Positions 42,543 through 54,062 are shown, counted from the stretch's first letter. The stretch: DNA of 64,000 nt from Pseudarthrobacter equi (GCF_900105535.1 NZ_LT629779.1:3906001-3970000), one strand, 5' to 3'. Made by a program: numbers and translations. The notes: generated by a model not told the origin, from the sequence alone.

Positions 42543-43451
42543 ATGAGCAGCAAGATCATTCTCGGCGAAAACCAGTACGGCAAGGCCGAAGTCCGCGTCG
42601 TCAAGATCACCAGGGACACCAACCGCCACGAGATCGAAGACCTGAACGTCACCTCGCAGCTGCGCGGCGACTTCTCCGCGGCCCACCTGGAGGGCGACAA
42701 CGCCCACGTGGTGGCCACGGACACCCAGAAGAACACCATCTACGCCTTCGCCCGCGACGGCATCGGCTCCCCGGAAGCATTCCTGCTGCGCCTCGGCGAG
42801 CACTTCACCTCCAGCTTCGACTGGGTCAGCGGCGGCCGCTGGGAAGCCGAGTCCTACTCCTGGAACCGCATCCAGGCCCACGGCAGCGAACACGACCATT
42901 CGTTCGTCCGCAACGGCCAGGAAGTCCGCACCGCGGTCCTGGTCCGCGACGGCGCCACCAGCCACCTGGTTTCGGGGCTCAAGGACCTGACCGTCCTGAA
43001 GTCCACTGAATCAGGCTTCGTCGGCTACCCCCGGGACCGATACACCACCCTCCCGGAAACCACTGACCGTATCCTCGCCACGGACGTTTCGGCCCGCTGG
43101 CGCTTCAAGACCGGTACCGATTTCAGCACCCTTGACTTCAACAAGAGCTACGACGACGTCAAGGGCCTCCTGCTTGAAGGCTTCACCGAGAAGTACTCCC
43201 ACGCCCTGCAGCAGACCCTGTTCGACATGGGCACCAAGGTCCTGGAAGCCCACAGCGAGATCGACGAGATCAAGTTCTCCATGCCCAACAAGCACCACTT
43301 CCTGGTGGACCTGTCCCCCTTCGGGCTGGACAACCCCAACGAAGTGTTCTTCGCAGCCGACCGCCCGTACGGCCTGATCGAAGCCACCGTCCAGCGCGAC
43401 GACGCCACCGCAGCACCGGCAGCCTGGTCCGGCATCGCCGGCTTCTGCTAA
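42543..43451 (+). CDS. Factor-independent urate hydroxylase (uricase)
   Basis: Oxidises urate to 5-hydroxyisourate with O2, without cofactor. The protein is 302 aa, the same length as Arthrobacter globiformis uricase, which it resembles throughout (QYGKAEVRVVK, DLNVTSQLRGDF, HVVATDTQKNT, PNKHHFLVDL-PFG-DNPNEVF, IAGFC end). K14 and T59 are the catalytic pair, and the histidine lies in NKHHFL. The ATG at 42543 is preceded by GGAGATTGGG. The urate/xanthine permease follows. HIU hydrolase and OHCU decarboxylase, often adjacent, are not in the window. Confidence 0.97.
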   Translation: MSSKIILGENQYGKAEVRVVKITRDTNRHEIEDLNVTSQLRGDFSAAHLEGDNAHVVATDTQKNTIYAFARDGIGSPEAFLLRLGEHFTSSFDWVSGGRWEAESYSWNRIQAHGSEHDHSFVRNGQEVRTAVLVRDGATSHLVSGLKDLTVLKSTESGFVGYPRDRYTTLPETTDRILATDVSARWRFKTGTDFSTLDFNKSYDDVKGLLLEGFTEKYSHALQQTLFDMGTKVLEAHSEIDEIKFSMPNKHHFLVDLSPFGLDNPNEVFFAADRPYGLIEATVQRDDATAAPAAWSGIAGFC

Positions 43452-43469
43452 AGCCTGCCGCTTTTTGGC

Positions 43470-43507
43470 GTGGACGGGCCCAACCCACGGTGGTTGAGCC
43501 CGTCCAC
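43470..43507 (+). terminator. Hairpin between uricase and the permease
   Basis: GTGGACGGGC (43470-43479) pairs with GCCCGTCCAC (43498-43507), and CAACC pairs with GGTTG inside. There is no T run, so it is a partial terminator, processing site or stabiliser rather than a clear end of transcription. Confidence 0.5.
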
Positions 43508-43560
43508 ACCACCCCACAGCTTCACCTGTTAGCCAGACAACGTTAGCCAGACGATGACGT

Positions 43561-43600
43561 CTGCCATGAACCAAGAAAGTCTGCCATGAACACCAAGAAG
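43561..43600 (+). repeat. 20-bp tandem duplication over the permease start, with a 7-codon upstream ORF
   Basis: CTGCCATGAAC occurs at 43561 and 43581, 20 bp apart; GTTAGCCAGAC is also doubled just upstream. The first copy creates an ATG at 43566 opening a frame MNQESLP that ends in TGA at 43587-43589, overlapping the real ATG at 43586. This could couple translation, or simply be a recent slip. Confidence 0.6.
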
Positions 43601-45091
43601 AAACCGGCCGCCGCAGCCGCCGGACACAGCGCCCGGCCGGGCCGCCCGGAAGACCAGCGGCTCCCGCTGGGAAGCACATTCGCCTACGGCTTCCAGCACG
43701 TCCTCACCATGTACGGCGGCATCATCGCACCTCCCCTGATCATCGGCGCCGCGGCCGGCATGTCCTCGCAGGACATCGGCCTGCTCATCGCGGCCTGCCT
43801 CTTCGTCGGCGGCCTCGCCACCATCCTCCAGACCATCGGCGTCCCCTTCTTCGGATCCCAGCTCCCCCTGGTCCAGGGCGTATCGTTCGCCGGTGTCTCC
43901 ACCATGGTGGCGATCGTCCACGGCGGCGGCGGTATCCAGGCCGTCTTCGGTTCGGTCATCGCGGCCTCGCTCATCGGCCTGCTGATCACCCCGCTGTTTT
44001 CGAAGATCATCCGCTTCTTCCCGCCCGTGGTGACCGGAACGGTGATCACCACCATCGGCCTGACCCTGATGCCCGTGGCCGCCAACTGGGCCATGGGCGG
44101 CAACAACAAAGCGGACAACTACGGCAGCATGGCCAACATCGGCCTCGCCGCCGCCACCATGGGCATCGTCCTGCTCCTGAGCAAGGTGGGCAGCGCGGCC
44201 ATCTCCCGGCTATCAATCCTCCTGGCCATGGTGCTCGGCACCGGCATTGCCTTCGCGTTCGGGATGGCGGACTTCTCCAAGGTGGGCCAGGGCGAAATCG
44301 TCGCCTTCCCCACCCCGTTCGCCTTCGGCCCGCCCACCTTCGAGATCGCGGCCATCATCTCGATGCTGATCGTCATCCTGGTCACCCTGACCGAAACGTC
44401 AGCGGACATCATCGCGGTGGGTGAAATCGTGGGCACCAAGGTGGACTCCAAGCGGATCGGCAACGGCCTCCGCGCGGACATGCTCTCCAGCGCCATCTCC
44501 CCGCTGTTCAACTCCTTCACGCAGAGTGCGTTCGCCCAGAACGTGGGCCTGGTGGCCATCACGGGCGTGAAAAGCCGCTTCGTGGTCAGCGCCGGCGGCC
44601 TGATCCTGGTGGTCCTCGGCCTGCTTCCGGTCCTGGGCCGGGTTGTCGCAGCCGTCCCCACGCCCGTCCTGGGCGGCGCCGGCGTGGTCCTCTTCGGCAC
44701 CGTGGCCGCCAGCGGCATCCGCACGCTGTCCAAGGTGGAGTACAAGAACAACATGAACCTGATTGTGGTGGCAGCCTCCATCGGGTTCGGCATGATCCCC
44801 ATTGCCGCACCGTCGTTCTATGACCACTTCCCGTCCTGGTTCAGCACCATCTTCCACTCCGGCATCAGCTCGGCAGCGGTCATGGCCATCCTGCTGAACC
44901 TGCTGTTCAACCACCTCAAGGCCGGCAACTCGGACAACCAGTCCGTCTTTGTGGCCGGCACCGAACGCGTGGTGCAGGAACAGGACATCAAGTGCCTGGT
45001 GGACGGCGACCGCTTCGAAGACGGCAAACTCCTCGACTGCGACGGCAAGGAAGTCCGCGTCGAATCAGCCCAAAAGGCATCAGAGCATTAG
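43586..45091 (+). CDS. NCS2 family urate/xanthine permease
   Basis: A 501-aa nucleobase:cation symporter-2. The QH motif (FQHVLTMYGG), the long hydrophobic core of about fourteen segments, the substrate-site segment LTETSADIIAVGEI and the following QNVG (AFAQNVGLVAITGV) mark the xanthine/urate branch. The hydrophilic C-terminal tail is about 50 residues. It lies next to uricase on the same strand, so urate or xanthine is the most likely substrate. The start overlaps the small upstream frame described separately. Confidence 0.93.
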   Translation: MNTKKKPAAAAAGHSARPGRPEDQRLPLGSTFAYGFQHVLTMYGGIIAPPLIIGAAAGMSSQDIGLLIAACLFVGGLATILQTIGVPFFGSQLPLVQGVSFAGVSTMVAIVHGGGGIQAVFGSVIAASLIGLLITPLFSKIIRFFPPVVTGTVITTIGLTLMPVAANWAMGGNNKADNYGSMANIGLAAATMGIVLLLSKVGSAAISRLSILLAMVLGTGIAFAFGMADFSKVGQGEIVAFPTPFAFGPPTFEIAAIISMLIVILVTLTETSADIIAVGEIVGTKVDSKRIGNGLRADMLSSAISPLFNSFTQSAFAQNVGLVAITGVKSRFVVSAGGLILVVLGLLPVLGRVVAAVPTPVLGGAGVVLFGTVAASGIRTLSKVEYKNNMNLIVVAASIGFGMIPIAAPSFYDHFPSWFSTIFHSGISSAAVMAILLNLLFNHLKAGNSDNQSVFVAGTERVVQEQDIKCLVDGDRFEDGKLLDCDGKEVRVESAQKASEH

Positions 45092-45105
45092 CAAAGACTC
45101 AGCCA

Positions 45106-45152
45106 ACGACGGCGGCCCGCACCTTTTCGCCAAAGGTGCGGGCCGCCGTCGT
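45106..45152. terminator. Strong hairpin between the permease and IclR genes
   Basis: A perfect 21-bp stem (arms 45106-45126 and 45132-45152) with loop TCGCC, 14 bases after the permease stop. It contains TTT/AAA at the loop end only and has no trailing T run, but lies between convergent genes and should act in both directions. Confidence 0.75.
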
Positions 45153-45168
45153 CCGTCCCCACCCGTCC

Positions 45169-45284
45169 CCTAACCTCGCAAGGCCACATGGGCTCCCCGC
45201 CCTCGCAAGCTCGGACCGGGCCCCTCGCCCGCGCGGCTCCACGGCCCGGGAACCCTGCGGGCGTGGGCCCATCAAAAGGTTAGG
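45169..45284. repeat. 116-bp imperfect inverted-repeat element
   Basis: CCTAACC (45169-45175) and GGTTAGG (45278-45284) bound a segment in which ATGGGC (45188) and GCCCAT (45267) also pair. The element can fold as one long hairpin, and its right end supplies the TAA stop of the IclR gene. It may be a small non-coding repeat (MITE- or REP-like). Confidence 0.4.
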
Positions 45285-46035
45285 TGCGGTTCAGCTCGCG
45301 GGAGATGGTCTCGGCCGCCTGGCGGAGGACCGGCACGGCTTTGTCCGCGAAGTGCTCGTCCACCCGGGACACCGGCCCGGAGACGGAGATCGCCGTGGGC
45401 GTGGGGGCGTTGGGGACGGCCATGGCGAAGCAGCGGACGCCCAGTTCCTGTTCCTCTTCGTCGATGGAGTAGCCACGTTCCCGGATCAGCTTGAGGTCGG
45501 CCAGGAGTTCCTCGACGTCGCCGATGCTCTTCACGGTGGGCGTGGGCATTCCTGCGCGGGCCACGATGCCGCGGACGGTTTCGTCGTCCAGCTGGGCCAG
45601 GATGGCTTTGCCGACGCCGGTGGCATGGGTATGGGCGCGCCGGCCCACCTCGGTGAACATGCGCATCGAGTGCAGCGAGGGCACCTGGGCGACATAGATG
45701 ACCATGTCCGAATCCAGCACGGCCATGTTGGAGGTCTCGCCCAGCTGGTCCACCAGGGCCTTCAGCTGGGGACGGGCCACCGCACCAAGCTGCTTGTTGG
45801 CGCCTTCGCCGAGCCGGATCAGCCGCGGGCCCAGGGCGTAGCGGCGGTTGGGCAGCTGCCGGATGTAGCCCAGCGACACCAGGGTCCGCAGCAGGCGGTG
45901 GATGGTGGGCAGCGGCAGGTCGGTGGAGGAGGACAGCTCGCTCAGCGTGACGTCACCGCCGGCATCCGTGATCAGCTCCAGCAGTTCAAAGACGCGCTCT
46001 ACCGACTGCACGCCACCGGACGCTTTTTCTGCCAT
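45280..46035 (-). CDS. IclR family transcriptional regulator (AllR/IclR-like)
   Basis: A 251-aa regulator. The N-terminal winged helix is clear (VFELLELI, LSELSSSTDLPLPTIHRLLRTLVSLGYI), and the C-terminal effector domain has HSMRMFTEVGRRAHTHATGVGKAILA and the late VPNAPTPTAISVSGPVSR. Relatives sense glyoxylate, allantoin products or pyruvate. The ATG at 46035 (AGGAGA before it) is chosen; the frame opens further at 46275. It is divergent from malic enzyme and malate synthase and lies beside uricase, so it is the obvious candidate to control purine/glyoxylate genes through the palindromes noted here. Confidence 0.92.
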   Translation of the reverse strand: MAEKASGGVQSVERVFELLELITDAGGDVTLSELSSSTDLPLPTIHRLLRTLVSLGYIRQLPNRRYALGPRLIRLGEGANKQLGAVARPQLKALVDQLGETSNMAVLDSDMVIYVAQVPSLHSMRMFTEVGRRAHTHATGVGKAILAQLDDETVRGIVARAGMPTPTVKSIGDVEELLADLKLIRERGYSIDEEEQELGVRCFAMAVPNAPTPTAISVSGPVSRVDEHFADKAVPVLRQAAETISRELNRT

Positions 46036-46206
46036 TCCGTTGTCTCCTACGGCTCGGAATCCGACAACTCTTATCCACATCGTGAAAAGAGTGCTTAGAA
46101 CACCCAACATACAGCAAGCGCGGAGTTGCGGGCACGCGCCGGCACCCACGTCCTCCAGTCGCATTCGGAGGGGTTGTATTTCCGTCTTGTAGATAATAAT
46201 ATCCAT

Positions 46207-46219
46207 AATACGAAAACAT
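46207..46219. promoter_or_regulatory. AATACGAAAACAT element before malic enzyme
   Basis: An exact 13-base copy of the right half of the aceE palindrome (26493-26505), 59 bp before the malic enzyme start and inside the IclR/malic enzyme divergent region. TTTCCGT at about 46180 and GATA-ATAA-TATC in between add further symmetry. Confidence 0.5.
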
Positions 46220-46278
46220 TCGTAGAGAACAGGCTTACCGGAACAGGCCGATGCACGGCCCCAACAGGAGGACATTCA

Positions 46279-47724
<1,446 letters not shown>

Positions 47725-47774
47725 TTCACCGCCTGACTTCAGCACAAGTCTTCAGCCTAAGGAAAGGACCAGAA

Positions 47775-49373
<1,599 letters not shown>

Positions 49374-49376
49374 GGC

Positions 49377-50675
49377 ATGGCCGCAACACCCAAACCCTCA
49401 CTGTCCGCGGGAGACCTCGCGTCCATCGACGGGCAACTGGCCGCCACCGACCGGCTGCTCGAGCAGAACTACCCCGGCGACGACGGCTCCCGCCAGCCCG
49501 TACACACGGTGTACGTACCTGCGGACCGGTTCACGCCGTCGTTCGCTGCCCAGTGGGGCGCCGAGGCCAGGGCCACCGTGGACGCGCACGGCGGCTACGG
49601 CAAACTGGGCCGGCTCCTGGGGCAGGAACCCGGCCTGGCCGAGGCCGTCGCCGCGCGCGTCGAAGCCAAGCTCGCCAGCGAACCCATCGAGGACCTGCGC
49701 CTGGACTTCGAGGACGGCTTCGGGGACAGGGGCGACGACGCCGAGGACGCCGCCGCGGTTGCCGCGGCTTCCGCGGTGGCCCAGGCCGTCGCGGCCGGGT
49801 CCGCGCCCCCGTTCGTCGGCATCCGCTTCAAATGCTTCGAAGCCGCCACCCGGGCCCGCGGCCTGCGCACCCTGGACCTGTTCGTGTCCGGACTCGCCGC
49901 TGCCGGCGAGCTGCCCGAGGGGCTGGTCCTGACCCTGCCCAAGGTCACCACCGTGGCCCAGGTCCGGGCCATGGACTACGCAGTGTCCCGACTGGAGGAA
50001 GTCCACTCGCTGCCCGCCGGGCGGCTGCGCTTCGAGGTCCAGGTGGAAACACCCCAGCTGATCCTGGGCCCGGACGGCACCTCCCCGGTGGCGCAGCTGC
50101 CGCATGCCGTGCCGGGCCGCATCAGCGGGCTGCACTACGGCACCTACGACTACTCCGCCTCACTGCAGATCTCCGCCGAATACCAGTCCATGGAGCACCC
50201 CGTGGCCGATTTCGCCAAGGAAGTCATGCAGCTGGCCGTCGCCGGCACCGGCATCCGGCTCTCCGACGGGTCCACCAACATCATTCCGGTGGGCGACAAC
50301 GTGGAGAACGCCTGGCGGCTGCACGGACGGCTGGTCCGCCGGTCCCTGGAACGCGGCTACTACCAGGGCTGGGACCTGCACCCGGCCCAGCTGCCCAGCC
50401 GATTCGCCGCCACTTATGCCTTCTACCGCGAAGGCCTCCCTGCTGCCGCAGCCCGCCTCCGCAACTATGTCGAACGTACCGAAGGCGGCGTCATGGACGA
50501 GCCCGCCACCGCCCGTGCCCTGGCCGCCTTCGTCCTCCGCGGCGTCCAGTGCGGCGCAGTCGGTGCCGAGGAAGTCCAGGCGCTGGCCGGCGTCGGGATT
50601 CCCCAGCTCACCGCACTGGCGCACCCGCGGCTCGCCACCTCCACCACCTCAGCAAAGGATCTCCTCCATGGGTAA
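49377..50675 (+). CDS. DUF6986 family protein, aldolase/citrate lyase-like
   Basis: A 432-aa protein of uncertain function. The segment LRLDFEDGFGDRGDDAEDAA resembles the metal-binding E/D region of HpcH/HpaI aldolases and citrate lyase beta-like proteins, and LRFEVQVETPQLILG plus GLHYGTYDYSASL fit the same TIM-barrel fold (as in malyl-CoA lyase and malate synthase relatives). It starts 3 bp after malate synthase and its stop overlaps the AllE start by 8 bp, so it is co-translated in this operon. A C2/C4 acid lyase or condensing role is a reasonable guess. Confidence 0.8.
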   Translation: MAATPKPSLSAGDLASIDGQLAATDRLLEQNYPGDDGSRQPVHTVYVPADRFTPSFAAQWGAEARATVDAHGGYGKLGRLLGQEPGLAEAVAARVEAKLASEPIEDLRLDFEDGFGDRGDDAEDAAAVAAASAVAQAVAAGSAPPFVGIRFKCFEAATRARGLRTLDLFVSGLAAAGELPEGLVLTLPKVTTVAQVRAMDYAVSRLEEVHSLPAGRLRFEVQVETPQLILGPDGTSPVAQLPHAVPGRISGLHYGTYDYSASLQISAEYQSMEHPVADFAKEVMQLAVAGTGIRLSDGSTNIIPVGDNVENAWRLHGRLVRRSLERGYYQGWDLHPAQLPSRFAATYAFYREGLPAAAARLRNYVERTEGGVMDEPATARALAAFVLRGVQCGAVGAEEVQALAGVGIPQLTALAHPRLATSTTSAKDLLHG

Positions 50676-51480
50676 GTACTACTCCCCCACCGGCGGCCTG
50701 CCCCCGCAGACGCACCTGACCACCGAACGGGCCATCGTCACCGAGGCCTACACCGTGATCCCCAAGGGCGTCATGACGGACATCGTCACGTCCAACCTGC
50801 CCGGCTTCGCGAACACCCGCTCGTGGATCATCGCCCGCCCCATCTCGGGCTTCGCCACCACGTTCTCCCAGCTGATCGTGGAGATCGGCCCCGGCGGCGG
50901 CGCACCCAAGGCCGAGTTCGAAGCCGGCGTCGAAGGCGTGGTCTTCGTGACCCGCGGACAGGTCAACCTCACCCTCGACGGCGAACTGCACCAGCTCGAG
51001 GAAGGCGGCTACGCGTACCTTGCCGCGGGCGCGGAATGGGGCCTCGAGAACGTGTCGGACGACGTCGTGTCCTTCCACTGGATCCGCAAGGCCTACGAAC
51101 GGCTGGAAGGCTTCGAGGCCAAGTCCTTCGTCACCAACGAAAAGGACGTCCAGCCGACGTCCATGCCGGACACCAACGACGCCTGGAAGACCACGCGGTT
51201 TACCGACTCCAGCGACCTGGCGCACGACATGCAGGTGAACATCGTGACGTTCCAGCCCGGCGGCGTCATCCCGTTCCCCGAAACCCACGTCATGGAGCAC
51301 GGCCTGTACGTCCTGGAGGGCAAGGCCATGTACCTGCTCAACAACGACTGGGTGGAGGTGGAGGCAGGCGACTTCATGTGGCTGCGCGCCTTCTGCCCGC
51401 AGGCCTGCTACGCCGGCGGCCCCGGCGAGTTCCGCTACCTGCTGTACAAGGACATGAACCGCCAGGTGAAGCTCACCTAG
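50668..51480 (+). CDS. allE: (S)-Ureidoglycine aminohydrolase
   Basis: Releases ammonia from ureidoglycine to form ureidoglycolate, late in purine catabolism. A 270-aa bicupin with both cupin halves (about residues 60-125 and 185-255). The manganese/substrate residues E205, H207, H211 and Q245 have exactly the spacing of E235, H237, H241 and Q275 in E. coli AllE. The ATG at 50668 overlaps the DUF6986 stop. It is the last gene of the malic enzyme/malate synthase run. The following enzyme, ureidoglycolate lyase, would supply glyoxylate for malate synthase but is not in the window. Confidence 0.93.
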   Translation: MGKYYSPTGGLPPQTHLTTERAIVTEAYTVIPKGVMTDIVTSNLPGFANTRSWIIARPISGFATTFSQLIVEIGPGGGAPKAEFEAGVEGVVFVTRGQVNLTLDGELHQLEEGGYAYLAAGAEWGLENVSDDVVSFHWIRKAYERLEGFEAKSFVTNEKDVQPTSMPDTNDAWKTTRFTDSSDLAHDMQVNIVTFQPGGVIPFPETHVMEHGLYVLEGKAMYLLNNDWVEVEAGDFMWLRAFCPQACYAGGPGEFRYLLYKDMNRQVKLT

Positions 51481-51498
51481 GCGCCTCGCCCCTTCCAC

Positions 51499-51555
51499 CC
51501 CAGTAGCAGCATCTGCCCGTTTTGGATCCCCAAATGGACAGGTGCTGCTGCTGGG
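51499..51555. repeat. Imperfect 57-bp inverted repeat
   Basis: CCCAGTAGCAGCATCTGCCC and GGACAGGTGCTGCTGCTGGG-type arms flank the centre CGTTTTGGATCCCCAAATGG. It lies just after allE and could end its transcript, although no T run follows. It shares the core GTTTTGGATnCCC with the inverted repeat at 11075. Confidence 0.6.
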
Positions 51556-51577
51556 TTGGGGGGGGGAAAATGGGTCC

Positions 51578-52732
51578 ATGGGTGCGCGCCGGGGCGGCGG
51601 ATGGATACGGGCGGCTGCTGCCCTGTGCACGGCCCTGATCGCAGCTGCCGGCTGCACCGGCGAACCCCGCCCTCCGGATCCCACTCCGACGGACCCGGAC
51701 ACAGCTGCCGCTTTCGCCCTCCTGGAAGCTTTCAGCGACCGCATGATCGGCGAGGGCGCACCCGCTGTCCTGATTGACGTCCGGTACGGAGGCAAATCCT
51801 GGACTCACGCGGCCGGGGTGCGGAGCCTGGAAACGCGCGAACCTGCAACGGCGTCCGACCCCGTCCGGGTTGGCGGCATCACCGAATCATTCGTGGCGGT
51901 ATCCGTGCTGAAGCTGGTGGCGGAAGGAAAACTCGGACTCGACGACCCCGTGAGCCGCTACCTGCCGGAGTTCGGGAGCGTCCTGCATCCGCCCGGCCCC
52001 GTCAGCGTGCGCCAGCTTTTAACCCATGAATCGGGGCTGCCCGACTTCACCGATCCACTGCTGGCATCCGGCTCCTGGGAACAGGTCACGGTCCGGAAGG
52101 TCAGCCTCGAACAGCAACTGACCCTGGCGGCCACCGTCCCGTGGGAGCCGCGGCTGGCACGGATCTTCAACTATTCGCGGACCAACTACGCGGCGCTGGC
52201 CCTGATCGTGGAACGGCTCCGCGGCCAGGACATTGCACAGGCCCTGGACACGGACATAGCGCGTCCGCTGGGACTGGCTGCAACCCGGCTTGGCGGGCCG
52301 GGCCTTCCAGGCATGGTCCATGGCTACGTCACGGTAGGCGGAGCGCGCCTGGATGCCACCATGCCCGAATGGCAGGCGGAGGCTCCCTCGTCCGGAGCAG
52401 TTTCCACCCTCCCGGAAGTGAACCGGTTCTACGCCGCGCTCCTGACGGGTGAACTGCTCCCGCCGGACAGTGTGACTGCCATGAAGGGCGGCTACCTGCA
52501 GTACTACGGCTTTGCGCTGCGCCGCTGGAACAACACCTGCAACAACCGCTTCTACTACGGCCTGCCCGGCGATACCGACGGCTACGGAACCATTGTCATG
52601 ACCAGCGAGGACGGCAAGACCCAGCTGGCCATGGCGGTGGCTTATCCCCCCGAACCGCCTACCCTGGGGGTCAACCCGTTGATTTCCGAGCTCACGGACG
52701 TGTCCCAGGACGCGCTCAACCACCTGTGCTGA
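51578..52732 (+). CDS. Lipoprotein of beta-lactamase/serine hydrolase fold without catalytic motifs
   Basis: A 384-aa predicted lipoprotein: signal peptide with lipobox A-A-G-C at about residue 26-29, then a Pro/Thr-rich linker. The fold is that of class C beta-lactamase/D-aminopeptidase relatives (VLKLVAEGKLGLDDPVSRYLPEF, VRQLLTHESGLPDF). However, the SxxK position reads G100-I-T-E103 (RVGGITESF, where RIGSVTKTF is usual), and the YSN motif reads YSR. Both key residues of the active site are therefore replaced, and the protein is probably not a hydrolase; a binding or scaffold role is possible. The ATG at 51578 is preceded by a G-rich tract. Confidence 0.85.
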   Translation: MGARRGGGWIRAAAALCTALIAAAGCTGEPRPPDPTPTDPDTAAAFALLEAFSDRMIGEGAPAVLIDVRYGGKSWTHAAGVRSLETREPATASDPVRVGGITESFVAVSVLKLVAEGKLGLDDPVSRYLPEFGSVLHPPGPVSVRQLLTHESGLPDFTDPLLASGSWEQVTVRKVSLEQQLTLAATVPWEPRLARIFNYSRTNYAALALIVERLRGQDIAQALDTDIARPLGLAATRLGGPGLPGMVHGYVTVGGARLDATMPEWQAEAPSSGAVSTLPEVNRFYAALLTGELLPPDSVTAMKGGYLQYYGFALRRWNNTCNNRFYYGLPGDTDGYGTIVMTSEDGKTQLAMAVAYPPEPPTLGVNPLISELTDVSQDALNHLC

Positions 52733-52751
52733 GCGGCGTTCGTGCTGCGGC

Positions 52752-53933
52752 TCAGGCGCCCGGGTTGAGGACAACCTTGATGCAGCCGTCTTCCTTCTTC
52801 TGGAACTTCTCGTAGAGTGCCGGTGCCCCGTCCAGGCCCGAGCGGTGGGTGACGAGGTCCATGACGCCCAGCGGATCGGCGTCGTCCTCCACCAGCGGGA
52901 GGATGTCATCCGTCCAGCGCCGCACGTTGCATTGGCCCATCCGCACCTGGATCTGCTTGTCGAACATGGTCAGCAGCGGCATGGGGCTGGCCTGGCCGCC
53001 GTAGACGCCGCTGAGGGACAGCGTTCCGCCGCGCCGGACGGCGTCGATAGCCGTGTGCAGTGCGGCGAGGCGGTCAACGCCGGCGGTCTCCATGGCCTTT
53101 TGCGCCAGCTTGTCCGGCAGCAGTCCCAGTGCCTGGTGCGCGAATCCGGCCACCGGGGAGCCATGGGCTTCCATCCCGACGGCGTCCACCACCGCGTCAG
53201 GACCCCTTCCGGCTGTCTTCTCCCGCAGTTCGTCACCGAGGGACTTGGTGTAGGCTAACGTGTCCACGCCGTGCCGGGCCGCCATGGCGCGGCGTTCCGG
53301 GACGGGGTCCACGCCCACCACGTTGAAGCCGCGCTGGACGCCGATGCGGGCGGCGAACTGTCCTACCGGCCCGAGCCCCAGCACCGCAAGGGTGCCGCCG
53401 GGCTGCACGTCCGCGTACTCCACCGCCTGCCATGCCGTGGGGAGGATGTCAGAGAGGAACAGGTACCGTTCGTCCGGCAGCTCGGTCCCCACCTTGACGG
53501 GTCCGTAATCGGCGTGCGGGACGCGGAGGTACTCGGCCTGGCCGCCCGGGACCGAGCCGTACAGTTCGGAGTAGCCGAAGAGGGCCGCTCCGGAGCCCTT
53601 TTCCTTGACCTGGGTGGTTTCGCACTGCGACTGCAGCCCCAGCTTGCACATGTAGCAGGAGCCGCAGGAGATGTTGAACGGGATCACCACGCGGTCACCC
53701 TTGCGCAGGTTGGTGACGGCGCTTCCCACTTCTTCCACGATGCCCATGGGTTCGTGGCCGATCACGTCGCCCTTGTGCATGTAGGGCCCCAGGACCTCGT
53801 ACAAGTGCAGGTCGGACCCGCAGATCGCCGTGGAGGTGATGCGCACGATCGCATCGGTGGGCTCCTGGATCACGGGATCGGGTACTTCTTCGACGCTGAC
53901 TGATCGTTTTCCTTGCCAGGTCAGTGCTTTCAC
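52752..53933 (-). CDS. Zinc-dependent alcohol dehydrogenase (formaldehyde dehydrogenase-like)
   Basis: A 393-aa medium-chain dehydrogenase. Catalytic zinc ligands are in AICGSDLHLYE (C, D) and GHEPMGIVEEVG (H, E); the structural zinc site reads C-GSC-YMC with four Cys in NISCGSCYMCKLGLQSQC. The NAD fold is VLGLGPVGQFAARIG. The long insertion VDRLAAL is typical of the glutathione-independent formaldehyde dehydrogenase-like branch. The start is a GTG at 53933 after AAAGGAGAACACC. Substrate unknown. Confidence 0.92.
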   Translation of the reverse strand: MKALTWQGKRSVSVEEVPDPVIQEPTDAIVRITSTAICGSDLHLYEVLGPYMHKGDVIGHEPMGIVEEVGSAVTNLRKGDRVVIPFNISCGSCYMCKLGLQSQCETTQVKEKGSGAALFGYSELYGSVPGGQAEYLRVPHADYGPVKVGTELPDERYLFLSDILPTAWQAVEYADVQPGGTLAVLGLGPVGQFAARIGVQRGFNVVGVDPVPERRAMAARHGVDTLAYTKSLGDELREKTAGRGPDAVVDAVGMEAHGSPVAGFAHQALGLLPDKLAQKAMETAGVDRLAALHTAIDAVRRGGTLSLSGVYGGQASPMPLLTMFDKQIQVRMGQCNVRRWTDDILPLVEDDADPLGVMDLVTHRSGLDGAPALYEKFQKKEDGCIKVVLNPGA

Positions 53934-54062
53934 GGTGTTCTCCTTTTCCTCGCAGTCCGGGCCGTGCGCCCATCATTCGACGCTATCGAATTTTCGGGCA
54001 AAAAGTAAGCATGCTGATGACCGAGGAGGACGCTGCAGGCGGCTCTTCCATGAAAACCCGGG

